DNA of 64,000 nucleotides from Pseudomonas lalucatii (GCF_018398425.1 NZ_JADPMV010000002.1:310001-374000), one strand, 5' to 3'. Numbered from the stretch's first letter, positions 1 to 8,989 are shown. Notes: generated by a model from the letters alone, not told the origin. Translations and numbers: made by a program.

Positions 1-686
1 CGGGCTTGACCTTGAGCGCCCCGGGCAGGTCGATGGCGCGCACGAACTGGGTGGCGTCCTCGTCCTCGACCTGCGCCAGGCTGACCTTGGGACCGATCAC
101 CAGCAGGCTCACCGAACCCATCTTCAGCTGGTCCCCCGGCTGCAGCAGCGCCGTAGACACCTTCTGCTGGTTGACCAGCACGCCGTTGGCCGAGGCCAGG
201 TCCTTGACCTCCAGCACGTCGTCCTTGAGGAAGAACTCGCAGTGCCGACGCGACAGCGCCAGGTCGCTGAAGCTCAACTCGCACTTGGCCGAGCGGCCGA
301 AGGTCATCGAGCCGTGGATATGGAACTTCTTGCCCTCCTGCTCGCCCTTGACCACCTGGAGGAACCAGCGCGGCGCGGTCTCGGCCCTGGCCCTGCCCTG
401 CGCCGGGTCGAGCAGCACCAGCTCCAGGGTGCCCAGGCGCACCCGGTCGTTGGCGCGCAACTGGTAGCGCGCGCTGATGCGCTCGTCGTTGACGAAGGTG
501 CCGGCCTGGCTGCCGCAATCGCTCAGGTAGTAGTAGCCATGGTCCTGGCGCACCTCGGCATGGAAGGGGGCGATCTGGGCGTCGCCCAGCACCAGGCTGT
601 TGCGGCTGTCCTGACCTATGGTGAAGCGCGCGTCCGTCAGCCAGATGGGTGCCTGGCGGTTGTCGCTGAAGTGCACTCTGAGCATG
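1..686 (-). CDS. Tandem FHA-domain protein (3' end outside window)
   Basis: The frame is open from an ATG at 686 to the left edge, giving 228 codons without a stop. Two forkhead-associated (FHA) domains can be read. The first (about residues 12-95) has the S..H and GTFVN parts but GQDS in place of the usual GR. The second (about 120-205) is canonical, with FGRS, LSRRHCE and ASANGVLVN, so it should bind phosphothreonine peptides. FHA proteins commonly read the output of Ser/Thr kinases, and this gene lies 75 bp downstream of the kinase at 762-2303 on the same strand, so it is probably the effector of that kinase. Whatever follows the second FHA domain is outside the window. The degenerate first FHA may be a scaffold; that part is inference. 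Confidence 0.85.
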
Positions 687-761
687 TTGCCTGTCGCCTC
701 GAGAATGAAGACCGGACGCCGAACCGCTCCGCTGAACGAGCGGCAGCCGGACCCGGTGTGC

Positions 762-2303
762 TCACGGGTTGAAGATGGTGTTCCACAGCCGCTTGATCGG
801 GTTCGACCTCTCCTGCCTGTCCTGCCGCTCCGTGCCCGAAGTCGCCTGGCGCCGCGGGGCCGCCTGCCTGCGCGGTGCCTGGGCCAGGCGCACGCGGCGT
901 TCGTGCCGGTCATAGAGTTCTAGCAGGGTTTCGTTGTCCGGCTCCACCTCCAGGCCCTGCTTGATGTACTCCAGCGCCAGGACATGCTCGCGCCGGTCAT
1001 AGGCCTGCTCGCTCTGCTCGATGAAACGCCGTACCACGCGGCTCAGCCCGGCCAGGGCCAGCAGGTTGTCCGGCTCCCAGGCGAGCACGCGGCGGAAGTA
1101 GAAGGTCGCGCTGTCATCCTCGGGCAGCAGCAGGCGATTCTCCGCGATGCGCTCATCGGCCAGCGCCAGGTAGCCGGCGATCCGCGCCTGCAACAGCCGC
1201 TGCAGGCCGTCCAGCGCCTGGGCGTTGTCCTCGTCCAGGGCCAGGGCCTGCCGGAACCAGTAGTCGGCGTTGTCCTGGGCCGGCTCCAGCAGGCGCCCCT
1301 CGTCCAGGCGCTGCTCGGCCCGGGCCAGGTGGTCGGCCAGCTGCACCTGCCGGTAGCCGTAGTAGCCCGCCGCGGTGGCGCCGCCGAGCAGCAGCAGGCC
1401 GATCACGCCCCGGGCCAGGCCCCTGCGCCAGGCGCCCATGGCGGCGCCGCGACGGCTCCCCAGCGGCCTCCCCAGCGGCTCGCCACGGCGGCTGTCGCCC
1501 GCCTCCGGCGCCACTTCCTCCAGGCTCGCCAGCAGCACCCGGCAGTCGGCGAAGCGTTCCTCCGGGTCCTTGGCCAGCATGCGCGCGAGCAGCCACTGGT
1601 AGTCCTGCAGCGCCGGCGGCAAGGGCGGCGGCTCCATCTGCAGGTGGTTCATCACGGTCTGGGTGTAATTGCCGCCGCGGAAGGGATTGGTGCCCAGGAA
1701 CATCTCCAGGAGGATCACCCCCAGGCCGTAGATGTCGCTGCGCGCATCCAGCGCCTGGCATTGCGCCTGCTCCGGGCTGCTGTAGGCCGGGCTGCCGACG
1801 GCGATGCCGGACTGGGTGAGCTCCGGATCGAAGGCGACCTGCTTGGCCACGCCGAAATCGGTGAGCACGGCGGTGCCGTCGTCGCGAAAGAGGATATTGG
1901 CCGGCTTGATGTCGCGGTGCACCAGGCCGCTGTCATGGACCACGGCCAGGGCGCTGGCGATCTGCCGGACGATCCGCAGCGCCTGCTCGGGCTCGAAGCG
2001 CTGGCCCTTGTACTGGGCCAGGTCGCCGCCGGGGACGAACTCCATGGCCAGGTAGTGACGGCCATCGGCGAGCCGGTCGATGTCATGGATGGTGATGATA
2101 GAGGGGTGGCGCAGCGAGGCGACCAGGTGGCCCTCCCTGATGAAACGCTGGCTGAACGCCTGGTCATCGGCGCTGAGCAGCACCTTCACCGCAACCTGGC
2201 GCTGCAGCGACAGCTGGGTGGCCAGGTAGACCTCGGCCATGCCGCCCTTGCCGAGGCGGCCATGCACGCGGTAACCGGGTATCTCGGGCAGATTCTCTGG
2301 CAT
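762..2303 (-). CDS. Membrane serine/threonine protein kinase (Hanks type)
   Basis: The protein has 513 residues. The kinase domain fills about residues 10-265: glycine loop GKGGMAEV at 18-25, ATP-binding Lys40, catalytic HRD at 129-131, DFG at 149-151, and GSPAYSSPEQ in the activation segment. All key residues are present, so it should be active. A single membrane helix (about 295-315) follows an Arg-rich stretch. The C-terminal part contains three repeats of about 55 residues resembling TPR units (for example LLEPAQDNADYWFRQALAL), expected in the periplasm. The gene starts 8 bp after the phosphatase gene and precedes the FHA gene, forming a kinase-phosphatase-FHA operon. Such modules control type VI secretion in some pseudomonads, but no secretion gene is visible here. 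Confidence 0.92.
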   Translation of the reverse strand: MPENLPEIPGYRVHGRLGKGGMAEVYLATQLSLQRQVAVKVLLSADDQAFSQRFIREGHLVASLRHPSIITIHDIDRLADGRHYLAMEFVPGGDLAQYKGQRFEPEQALRIVRQIASALAVVHDSGLVHRDIKPANILFRDDGTAVLTDFGVAKQVAFDPELTQSGIAVGSPAYSSPEQAQCQALDARSDIYGLGVILLEMFLGTNPFRGGNYTQTVMNHLQMEPPPLPPALQDYQWLLARMLAKDPEERFADCRVLLASLEEVAPEAGDSRRGEPLGRPLGSRRGAAMGAWRRGLARGVIGLLLLGGATAAGYYGYRQVQLADHLARAEQRLDEGRLLEPAQDNADYWFRQALALDEDNAQALDGLQRLLQARIAGYLALADERIAENRLLLPEDDSATFYFRRVLAWEPDNLLALAGLSRVVRRFIEQSEQAYDRREHVLALEYIKQGLEVEPDNETLLELYDRHERRVRLAQAPRRQAAPRRQATSGTERQDRQERSNPIKRLWNTIFNP

Positions 2304-2311
2304 GTCGGCGG

Positions 2312-3112
2312 TCAGGGTATCAGCGGTTTGAACAGTCGGCTGAACCGGCCGCGCGGCCGGCCGGTTGCCGGCGGCTCGTCCGACGCGGTCGGCGCGCGGC
2401 CCAGCACGATACAGGAAATATTGTCGTTGCCCCCCTGCCGATTGGCCTCGGCGACCAGGTTCGCCACCAGTTCATCCAGGGTAGTCGCGACGGCGCACAG
2501 CTGCTGGATCCGCCCGTCCTCCAGCTCGCCGCTCAGGCCGTCGCTGCACAGCAGCAGCAGCTCGTGCGGCCGCAGGCGACCCTGCACCAGGCCGATCTCC
2601 AGGTCCTGATCCTCGCGCCCCAGGCACTGGAAGATCACCCCGCGCTGGGGATGGCAGCGGGCCTCGGACTCGCTCATCTGGCCGGCGTCGACCATCGCCT
2701 GGACCCAGCTGTGATCGTGGCTCAGGCGCGCTATCGCGTCGGCGTCGACCCGGTAGGCGCGGCTGTCGCCGACCCAGGCGATCTGGAAGTCGGCTCCGCG
2801 GCAGCGCACGGCCACCAGCGTGGTGCCCATGTCGCGGCATTCGGCGTCGGCCTCGGCGGCGGCCAGCACGGCGGCATTGGCCGCATGCACCGCGGCGCTC
2901 AGCTCCGCGCCGCCGGCACAGGCCGCACGCAACGCCTGCAGCGCCAGGGCGCTGGCCACCTCGCCGCGCCGGTGCCCGCCCATGCCGTCGGCGACAGCCC
3001 ACAGCCCCAGCTCCGGACAACTGAGCAGGGCGTCTTCGTTGTGCCCGCGCACCAGGCCGACATCGGTGGCGGCCGCGTACACCAGGGGCTGTTGGGTGCT
3101 GATCATCGACAT
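2312..3112 (-). CDS. PP2C-family Ser/Thr protein phosphatase
   Basis: This is a metal-dependent phosphatase of 266 residues. The PP2C motifs are VGLVRGHNEDALL near the start, AVADGMGGHRRGE (metal-binding Asp-Gly), WVGDSRAYR, CSDGLSGEL and GGNDNISCIVL near the end. This is the minimal bacterial form without extra domains, acting in the cytoplasm. It presumably reverses the phosphorylation made by the kinase encoded 8 bp downstream. I chose the ATG at 3112; a GTG at 3127 and an ATG at 3106 in the same frame are alternatives. It appears to be the first gene of the operon, so the promoter should lie between 3113 and about 3300. Confidence 0.93.
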   Translation of the reverse strand: MSMISTQQPLVYAAATDVGLVRGHNEDALLSCPELGLWAVADGMGGHRRGEVASALALQALRAACAGGAELSAAVHAANAAVLAAAEADAECRDMGTTLVAVRCRGADFQIAWVGDSRAYRVDADAIARLSHDHSWVQAMVDAGQMSESEARCHPQRGVIFQCLGREDQDLEIGLVQGRLRPHELLLLCSDGLSGELEDGRIQQLCAVATTLDELVANLVAEANRQGGNDNISCIVLGRAPTASDEPPATGRPRGRFSRLFKPLIP

Positions 3113-3440
3113 GCCTGCTGCTTTCACCTCTTGGGCCGAGCGCTCGCGTCTCGCCGGGCTAGGACGCCAGCCTGCATGATGCGACCGCTCCGCGAGGCTG
3201 TCATCGCTTCGGGCGTTTTTTCCGGCAAAGTGTTAACCAGTCGAGCCACGAGCAGGTTGCGGCAGGTGCCTGGCATCGCACCATGGGCGCGCCGGCGCCC
3301 GGTCAAGGGGCTATCATTAAGTTGACGCTGATGACTATCAGTCGGTGCAGGCTCACGCAGCCTGGGAGGTGGGAGTGCCCTGCAAATCACTGATCCGAAC
3401 GTACCAATCGAGCACTTCTTGAAACAGCGAGATGACGATC
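3113..3440. other. Intergenic region, no gene seen
   Basis: This stretch lies between the phosphatase operon (leftward) and the small basic-protein gene (rightward), so it should hold two divergent promoters. The 88-codon minus frame at 3124-3390 has no recognisable content and reads into the phosphatase 5' end; I regard it as chance. A slightly AT-richer part near 3310-3345 is the likeliest promoter area, but no convincing -35/-10 pair was found. Confidence 0.5.
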
Positions 3441-3572
3441 ATGAGCAAAGGCCTGGATGCAAAGAAACAAGCGAAGAAGAAACCCCTGAAGAGCGCGCAC
3501 GAAAAGCGCATGGCGAAGAAGGAAAAACGCACCGGCAAGTCCCTGCTCGGCAGCCATTCCGCCAACGCCTGA
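3441..3572 (+). CDS. Small lysine-rich protein (43 residues)
   Basis: This short frame starts at ATG 3441 (an in-frame ATG at 3432 would add three residues) and ends with TGA at 3570-3572. The product begins MSKGLDAKKQAKKKPLKSAH and ends TGKSLLGSHSANA. About a third of its residues are Lys or Arg, and no membrane segment or Cys is present. Similar tiny basic proteins starting MSKG-D-KK-AKK are common in Pseudomonas as conserved hypotheticals; the function is unknown, though nucleic-acid or ribosome contact would fit the charge. The reading frame differs from that of the acetyltransferase downstream. Confidence 0.65.
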   Translation: MSKGLDAKKQAKKKPLKSAHEKRMAKKEKRTGKSLLGSHSANA

Positions 3573-3637
3573 GCCCACCGCCCGGCACAGACCCGCCGTC
3601 CGTGCCGGGCATCCAGACTGAGCCGCGACCCGAGCCC

Positions 3638-4078
3638 ATGGCCGACCTGCAGTTCCGCGTCCTGCCCGGCCCCCTCAGCCCCTTGGTCGACAAATTCTAC
3701 CGTGCCCACCGTTCGCCCATGCGTGCGCGCGAGCAGGACCGGGTGTGGGTGGCCCAGCGCCATGACATCCTCGCCGCCCTGTGCCTGCGCCCCGTGGCCT
3801 CGGGCCACTGGCTGACCGGGCTGTTCGTCGCGCCGCAGCAACGCCGGCAAGGACTGGCCCGCCACCTGGTCGAACGGGCCCTGGGTGAGGCGAGCGGGCC
3901 GACCTGGCTGTTCTGTCATCCCGAGCTGGAGCCCTTCTACCGGCGCCTGGGCTTTACTCCAGGCCCCACCCTGCCCGCCGAGCTGCACGAACGCCTGCTG
4001 CGCTATCGGCGCCACAAGCCGCTGCTGGCCGTCATCCGCGCCGGAGGCCCTGGCGCGGACAGCAGCGCCGCGCCCTGA
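3638..4078 (+). CDS. GNAT-family N-acetyltransferase
   Basis: A 146-residue single-domain acetyltransferase. The acetyl-CoA binding signature is visible as LFVAPQQRRQGLARHLVERA (motif A, Q-x-x-G-x-A pattern), followed by the motif-B-like FYRRLGFTPGP near the C-terminus. The open frame extends upstream to 3419, but that extension overlaps the small basic-protein gene in another frame and has no family similarity; the start MADLQFRVLPGP at 3638 gives the normal GNAT length. The substrate cannot be told from sequence. It has its own stop 112 bp before the diguanylate cyclase gene. Confidence 0.85.
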   Translation: MADLQFRVLPGPLSPLVDKFYRAHRSPMRAREQDRVWVAQRHDILAALCLRPVASGHWLTGLFVAPQQRRQGLARHLVERALGEASGPTWLFCHPELEPFYRRLGFTPGPTLPAELHERLLRYRRHKPLLAVIRAGGPGADSSAAP

Positions 4079-4190
4079 GGCGACGCGGCGCCGATGCTGG
4101 CACTTGGCCAAGATATTATCCTTGCCAGATCGGGACAAAGCTCTGCATCCTTGTCGAGCCGTCAGCCGACAACAACTATAAGTCCCGGCC

Positions 4191-5222
4191 ATGTCCAAGC
4201 TCATCCCGCAGCTGCTCAAGCGCCTGCGCAAAGACTTCCAGCTGTCCATCATCACCCTGATGGCGCTGTTCGGCATTCTCGCCATCTCGCCCTACGCCCT
4301 GTACCGGTACGGCGAAGGCAATTACCTGGTGAGCATCGCCGACACCGTCATAGTGCTGGCGACCATCCTCGCCGTGCTCTACGCCTGGCGCAGCGGCGAC
4401 ACGGTGAAGCCGGGCATCTTCCTCTCGCTGATCTTCTCCGCCGGCGCGACCCTGATCGCCATCAACCTCGGCGTCAACGGCCTGTTCTGGATCTATCCGC
4501 TGATCCTCTTCAACTTCTTCATGGTTTCCCCCGGCAAGGCCATGCTGGCCATGCTGCTGGTGATCGGCACCCTGATCGGCCATGCCCTGCTGGTGCCCGG
4601 CACGGTGTTCGAGAGCAGCTATCAGATGGTCTCCTTCCTCGTCACCGGGCTGATGGCCAGCGTCTTGACCTACATCTTCGCCTTCCGCACCCGCAGCCAG
4701 CGCGACCAGCTGCAGCTCCTGGCCAGCCAGGACCCCTTGACCGGCGCGCGCAACCGCCGGGAGATGAACAAGGAGCTGCGCATGGCCGTCTCCACCCATC
4801 GCCGCCACGGCAACAGCTACGGCGTGCTGGTGATGGACCTGGATCACTTCAAGCAGATCAACGACAGGTTCGGCCACCCCGCCGGCGACCAGGTGCTGGT
4901 GGACTTCGTCGAGCTGATCCAGCAGTCCTCGCGCCAGGAGAACCGCCTGTTCCGCTTCGGCGGCGAAGAGTTCCTCCTGCTCCTGCCCAATACCGACGAG
5001 GCGGGCCTGCGGGCCGCCGCCAGCCACCTGCAGAACCAGGTCCGGCAGCGACTGCGCGGTCCGGGCGGACCGGTGACCATGTCGGTGGGCGGGGCCGTGC
5101 TGCGCAACGGCGAGCCCTGGGAGGGCTGGCTGCAACGGGCCGACCAGCATCTGTACCAGGCGAAGAACGCCGGGCGCGACTGCAGCATCATCGAAGCGAA
5201 GGCCGCTGCGGCGCACGCCTGA
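4191..5222 (+). CDS. Membrane-bound diguanylate cyclase (GGDEF)
   Basis: This 343-residue protein should make cyclic di-GMP from two GTP at the inner membrane. The first 165 or so residues form five to six hydrophobic helices with little periplasmic loop. The GGDEF domain begins at DPLTGARNRR, contains the metal-binding DLDHFKQIND segment, and has the active signature GGEEF at residues 257-261. No RxxD inhibitory site is present just before the signature, so product feedback through that site is not expected. The signal sensed by the membrane part is unknown. It stands alone, with 111 bp before it and the msrB gene 114 bp downstream. Confidence 0.92.
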   Translation: MSKLIPQLLKRLRKDFQLSIITLMALFGILAISPYALYRYGEGNYLVSIADTVIVLATILAVLYAWRSGDTVKPGIFLSLIFSAGATLIAINLGVNGLFWIYPLILFNFFMVSPGKAMLAMLLVIGTLIGHALLVPGTVFESSYQMVSFLVTGLMASVLTYIFAFRTRSQRDQLQLLASQDPLTGARNRREMNKELRMAVSTHRRHGNSYGVLVMDLDHFKQINDRFGHPAGDQVLVDFVELIQQSSRQENRLFRFGGEEFLLLLPNTDEAGLRAAASHLQNQVRQRLRGPGGPVTMSVGGAVLRNGEPWEGWLQRADQHLYQAKNAGRDCSIIEAKAAAAHA

Positions 5223-5336
5223 GACGGCCGCCAGGCGCCCGGCCCTAGGCCCCGCGGCCGGCACCGGGGCGCGACGCGCTGTAACAACTGCCGCCCGGCC
5301 GTGTCTACAGATCGAACCCTTGCACAGAGAACTGCC

Positions 5337-5861
5337 ATGAAGCGACGCGCCCTACTGCAAGGCATGGTCCTCTTGCCGACCCTGCCGCTCCTGGCCAGCC
5401 AGGCTCCGTCCCTCCTCGCCGAAACGAGTACGGCCGGCGCCACCGTCGTCCCGCTGGACAAACCGCACGAGGCCTGGCGCGAACTGCTGAGCCCGGCCGC
5501 CTATGCGGTGCTGTTCGAGGAGGACACCGAACGCCCCGGCAGCAGCCCGCTGAACCAGGAGAAGCGCCCCGGCACCTATATCTGTGCGGCCTGCTACCTG
5601 CCGCTGTTCGACAGCCAGCACAAGTACGAGAGCGGTACCGGCTGGCCGAGTTTCACCCAGGCCATCGACGGACACACCGGCTTCAAGCGCGATTTCAAGC
5701 TGATCTTCCCGCGTACCGAGTACCACTGCGCGCGCTGTGGCGGCCACCAGGGCCATCTGTTCGACGACGGTCCCGCGCCGCGGGGCGAGCGCTGGTGCAA
5801 CAACGGCCTGGCGCTGCGCTTCGTTCCCCAGGGCAGCGCCCTGCCGGCCCTGAGGAGTTGA
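5337..5861 (+). CDS. msrB: Exported peptide methionine (R)-S-oxide reductase MsrB
   Basis: MsrB reduces the R form of oxidised methionine in proteins. The mature domain carries the structural zinc cysteines C83xxC86 and C131xxC134 and the catalytic Cys154 in RWCNNGLALRF. Unlike cytosolic MsrB, the N-terminus is MKRRALLQG followed by a hydrophobic stretch ending near LLASQA: an export signal with a twin-arginine look, so the enzyme probably works in the periplasm. I chose the ATG at 5337 because it starts this signal; an upstream in-frame codon at 5301 adds no useful sequence. The stop is 3 bp before msrA, so the two are co-transcribed. Neighbouring copper genes encode very Met-rich periplasmic proteins that would be natural clients. 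Confidence 0.9.
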   Translation: MKRRALLQGMVLLPTLPLLASQAPSLLAETSTAGATVVPLDKPHEAWRELLSPAAYAVLFEEDTERPGSSPLNQEKRPGTYICAACYLPLFDSQHKYESGTGWPSFTQAIDGHTGFKRDFKLIFPRTEYHCARCGGHQGHLFDDGPAPRGERWCNNGLALRFVPQGSALPALRS

Positions 5862-5864
5862 GCG

Positions 5865-6536
5865 ATGCGGCCCATCCATGATCTGCGCGGCGCCCCCCTT
5901 GCCCTGGCGGCCGCCGCGCTGGCCGCCGTCCTGCTGAGCGCCTGCAAGCCCGGCTCGCCGCAGATGCAGCAGGCGCACGCCAGCCCGGCGGGCGACCTCG
6001 CCCCGGAGGAACAGGGCGTGGCGATCTTCGCCGGCGGCTGCTTCTGGTGCACCGAGGCGGACTTCGACAAGCTCCCCGGCGTGCTGTCGACCACCTCCGG
6101 CTACATCGGCGGCCACCTGGCCAATCCCAGCTACCAACAGGTCTCCGCCGGCGGCACCGGGCATACCGAGGCGGTACGGGTCCGCTACGATCCGCGCCAG
6201 ACCAGCTACGCCGAGCTGCTGGAGGCCTTCTGGCCGACCATCGACCCGCTGACGGCCAATGCCCAGTTCTGTGACCACGGCTCGCAATACCGCAGCGCGA
6301 TCTTCTACGCCAGCGCCGAGGAGCAGGCCCTGGCCGAAGCCTCGAAGGCGGCCCTGCAGGCCTCGGGGCGCTTCGACCAGCCGATCGTCACCGAGCTGCT
6401 GCCGGTGACGACCTTCTACCCGGCCGAGGCCTATCACCAGGACTACTACCAGAAGAACCCGCTGCGCTACACCTATTACCGTCACGGCTGTGGCCGCGAT
6501 GCGCGTCTGCAGCAGCTCTGGGGCAAGCACCCCTGA
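5865..6536 (+). CDS. msrA: Exported lipoprotein methionine (S)-S-oxide reductase MsrA
   Basis: MsrA reduces the S form of methionine sulfoxide. The catalytic motif GCFWC (Cys59 and Cys62) sits after AIFAGG, and the typical TSGYIGG and HTEAVRVRYDP segments follow. The first 26 residues form a signal peptide with a lipobox, LLSAC, so the protein is likely a membrane-anchored periplasmic lipoprotein, which is unusual for MsrA. It is coupled to msrB (3 bp gap). Both forms of oxidised methionine can therefore be repaired outside the cytoplasm. The gene is convergent with copS, with only 10 bp between the stops. Confidence 0.9.
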   Translation: MRPIHDLRGAPLALAAAALAAVLLSACKPGSPQMQQAHASPAGDLAPEEQGVAIFAGGCFWCTEADFDKLPGVLSTTSGYIGGHLANPSYQQVSAGGTGHTEAVRVRYDPRQTSYAELLEAFWPTIDPLTANAQFCDHGSQYRSAIFYASAEEQALAEASKAALQASGRFDQPIVTELLPVTTFYPAEAYHQDYYQKNPLRYTYYRHGCGRDARLQQLWGKHP

Positions 6537-6546
6537 ACCCCGCCGA

Positions 6547-7941
6547 CTAGGGACTCGGCCGTTGCGCCTCGGCGCGGGGGAACTCCATGTGGAACGCCGT
6601 CCGACCATTCGCCGAGCTGCACCAGATCCGCCCCTGGTGGGCCTCGACGATCGAACGGGTGATCGCCAGCCCCAGGCCGGCGTTGCTCGGTTCGCCCTCC
6701 CGGCGGGCCGGGTCGGCGCGGTAGAACCTGTCGAACAGGCGCTCCAGGTGCTCGGCCGGGATGCCCTCGCCCGGGTTTTCCACGGACAATCGCACCGCCG
6801 CGGCGTCCTCGCCGAGCGTAACCGCGATGGCCTGCCCCTGCGGGGTATAGCGCAGTGCATTGGACAGCAGGTTCGAGATGGCGCGGTGCAGCATCAGCAC
6901 ATCGCCCTGGACCCAGGCCGTGCCCGAGAGCCGCAGTTCGATGCCGCGGTCGTCGGCCAGCAGCTGGTAATAGTCGAACAGCTTGGCCACCAGCGTCTCG
7001 AGCGCGACCGGCTGCTGCGCGGGAACGATCAGGCCGTTGTCGGACTTGGCCAGAAACAGCATGTCGTCGATCATCCGCGCCATGCGCTTGAGGTCCTCCA
7101 GGTTCGAATAGAGGTTGTCCTCATAGCTGTCGACGTCGCGCTTCCTGCTGAGGATGACCTCGGTGTGGGTCATCAGGCTGCTGAGCGGAGTCCTCAGCTC
7201 ATGGGCGATATCCGCGGAGAAGTTGGACAGGCGCACGAAGGCATCGTCCAGACGCCCCAGCATGGCATTGAACGAGGACACCAGCTGCTGCAGCTCCAGC
7301 GGTACGGGCGCCAGCGGGATGCGCTCCTTGAGCGACTTGGCCGACATCGACGCGGCCAGGCGGGTGACCTGGCGCAAGGGCCGCAGGCCGCTGCGCGCCA
7401 CCATCCAGCCGAGCCCGGCGCTGACCAGGGCGCTGATGGCCAGGCCGATCCAGAACCAGCGCTGCAGGGTGTCGAAGAAGGACATGTGGCTGGTGACATC
7501 CAGCACCAGCATCAGCGTCAGCGGTTCGGCCTGCCCCGCCGCCGTGACGGACGCGCTGATGCCGCGGTACATGCGCCGCTCGCCCTGCCACTCCCAGGCC
7601 GCGTCTTCCGGGTAGGCGCGAAAGTGCGGCGGGATGCTGAGCCCCCCGGGATCGGCGAACACCACCCGGCCGTCTGCCGCGAGGATCACGGCCGTCAGAT
7701 CGTGGTGGGCGCCGAGCAGAGCACTCAGCTGCGGCTGCAACTGCTCCAGGCTCGTCCCCGCCGGCGCGTCGCGCAGGATGGCGCGGGTCGAGGCCAGCTT
7801 CTCCTGCAGCACCTGGTGATCGAGCATGACGAAATGGTGCTGGCTGAGACGATAGAAACTCAGCGCCGCGACGCTCAGCACCGCCGCCACGGCGAGCATG
7901 AACATCAGGCTCATGCGGGCGGTCAGGGACAGACGAGTCAT
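6547..7941 (-). CDS. copS: Heavy-metal sensor histidine kinase CopS/CusS-like
   Basis: The kinase has 464 residues from ATG 7941. Domain order: membrane helix near residues 10-30, a periplasmic sensor of about 130 residues, second helix near 150-172, HAMP, HisKA with the phosphorylated His in [12 protein letters not shown], and an ATPase with N-box ([14 protein letters not shown]), GEGIP and [11 protein letters not shown]. This is the length and arrangement of the copper/silver kinases CusS, CopS and IrlS. It overlaps copR by four bases (ATGA), and the pair faces the msrBA operon. By analogy it senses periplasmic copper and phosphorylates CopR. A chlorine/oxidant role as in HprRS cannot be excluded given the msr neighbours. 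Confidence 0.9.
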   Translation of the reverse strand: MTRLSLTARMSLMFMLAVAAVLSVAALSFYRLSQHHFVMLDHQVLQEKLASTRAILRDAPAGTSLEQLQPQLSALLGAHHDLTAVILAADGRVVFADPGGLSIPPHFRAYPEDAAWEWQGERRMYRGISASVTAAGQAEPLTLMLVLDVTSHMSFFDTLQRWFWIGLAISALVSAGLGWMVARSGLRPLRQVTRLAASMSAKSLKERIPLAPVPLELQQLVSSFNAMLGRLDDAFVRLSNFSADIAHELRTPLSSLMTHTEVILSRKRDVDSYEDNLYSNLEDLKRMARMIDDMLFLAKSDNGLIVPAQQPVALETLVAKLFDYYQLLADDRGIELRLSGTAWVQGDVLMLHRAISNLLSNALRYTPQGQAIAVTLGEDAAAVRLSVENPGEGIPAEHLERLFDRFYRADPARREGEPSNAGLGLAITRSIVEAHQGRIWCSSANGRTAFHMEFPRAEAQRPSP

Positions 7942-8621
7942 TGCCCCCCCGGCGTGTCGAGCATATAGCCCATGCCGCGCACGGTGTGGATCAGCTTCAC
8001 CGCGAAGTCGTCGTCGATCTTTGCCCGCAACCGCCTGATCGCCACCTCGATGACGTTGGTGTCGCTGTCGAAGTTCATGTCCCACACCTGGGAGGCGATC
8101 AGCGACTTGGGCAACACCTCGCCGCGGCGGCGCAGCAACAGTTCGAGCAGGGCGAACTCCTTGGCGGTCAGGTCGATGCGCCGCCCCGCCCGGGAGGCCC
8201 TGCGTTTGAGCAGATCGACCTCGAGATCGGCGATGCTCAGGCTGGACTGCGGCGGCGCGCCGCTGCCACGGCGCAGCAGCGTCCTGACCCGGGCCAGCAG
8301 CTCGGCGAAGGCGAATGGCTTGACCAGGTAGTCGTCCGCCCCCAGCTCGAGCCCCTTGACCCTGTCCTCCACGCCGTCCCGTGCGGTCAGAAACAGCACC
8401 GGAAGGTTCCGGCCGGCCGCCCGCACCCGCCTCAGCACGTCCCAGCCATCCAGGCCCGGCATCATCACATCGAGAATCAGCAGGTCGTAGTCCTCGTCGA
8501 GGGCATGCTGCAGGGCCTCGCTGCCAGTCATGACCCGGTCCACGTTGAATCCCGCCTCGCGCAGGCCCTGCTGCAGGTAAATGCCGGTTCTGGGTTCATC
8601 CTCGGCGACCAGAAGCTTCAT
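7938..8621 (-). CDS. copR: Copper response regulator CopR/CusR-like (OmpR family)
   Basis: The protein has 227 residues from ATG 8621 ([10 protein letters not shown]); the frame is open a little further to 8642 but that adds seven residues outside the family pattern. The receiver domain has the acidic pocket AEDEP, the phosphorylated Asp in [13 protein letters not shown], and the Lys in [10 protein letters not shown]. The C-terminal winged helix carries [18 protein letters not shown] and [17 protein letters not shown]. It is translated with copS through an ATGA overlap. Matching 15-bp boxes at 8685, 10674 and 11021 are likely its targets, one of them upstream of its own gene. Confidence 0.92.
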   Translation of the reverse strand: MKLLVAEDEPRTGIYLQQGLREAGFNVDRVMTGSEALQHALDEDYDLLILDVMMPGLDGWDVLRRVRAAGRNLPVLFLTARDGVEDRVKGLELGADDYLVKPFAFAELLARVRTLLRRGSGAPPQSSLSIADLEVDLLKRRASRAGRRIDLTAKEFALLELLLRRRGEVLPKSLIASQVWDMNFDSDTNVIEVAIRRLRAKIDDDFAVKLIHTVRGMGYMLDTPGGQ

Positions 8622-8684
8622 GGGTCGATTTCCAAGTGGCAAAGGCCTTGAGTGTGCAGCGAATCCGTCATGCCAGCCAGCAGC

Positions 8685-8738
8685 TTACAGAAATGTAATC
8701 CTGGCTTAAGCCTGCTGTCAGGGCCCGCGTCCTAGGCT
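8685..8738. promoter_or_regulatory. CopR box 1 with promoter elements
   Basis: The imperfect palindrome TTACAGAAATGTAAT lies at 8685-8699. On the plus strand a CTGTCAGG element follows at 8715-8722 and a possible -10 hexamer TAGGCT at 8733-8738. The spacing of box, second element and -10 is identical to box 2 (30 and 48 bases from box start). The box is 63 bp upstream of the copR start on the other strand, so it may serve copRS and a rightward transcript. Assignment to CopR rests on similarity to known Pseudomonas copper boxes and on the copper gene context. Confidence 0.75.
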
Positions 8739-8816
8739 GGCGTCCAGTGGCAACGGGTGAGCCGCCCCGGTGCTCCCAGCCCCTTTTCAGGCCTTCCGCA
8801 TTGCTCCCCTGGCCTG

Positions 8817-8841
8817 GCGGCGCCCGAGGGCGCCGCGTTTT
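8817..8841 (+). terminator. Rho-independent terminator-like hairpin in the leader
   Basis: The sequence forms a GC stem (gcggcgcc pairing with ggcgccgc) around a short cgag loop and is followed by GTTTT. It points rightward and lies about 80 bp downstream of the predicted start driven by CopR box 1, and well before the next gene at 8990. It would either end a short RNA or act as an attenuator for the thioredoxin gene. Confidence 0.55.
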
Positions 8842-8989
8842 GTTCCGCAACTGACAGCTGGCCCCTGCGCTGGGCGATCCAGCCGCTTACCGGCTCGCAC
8901 CCGCCGGACCTTCCACCCCTCTCGAGTTGGCCCAGCGGCGCTCGACAGGAGACACTGGGCGACTGAACGGATAACTGGACCTGCTGCCG

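Larger units (their letters stand above)
8622..8989. other. Regulatory gap between copR and the tlpA-like gene
   Basis: The region holds CopR box 1 and the hairpin listed separately. A 69-codon plus frame at 8757-8966 crosses the hairpin, is Pro/Ser-rich and matches no family I know; I do not call it. No other gene is seen. Confidence 0.5.

Noticed and set aside
984..2609. 541-codon plus-strand open frame
   Set aside because: Antisense to the Ser/Thr kinase gene, no motif.
8757..8966. 69-codon plus frame after CopR box 1
   Set aside because: It crosses a terminator-like hairpin and has a Pro/Ser-rich sequence with no signal peptide or family pattern.
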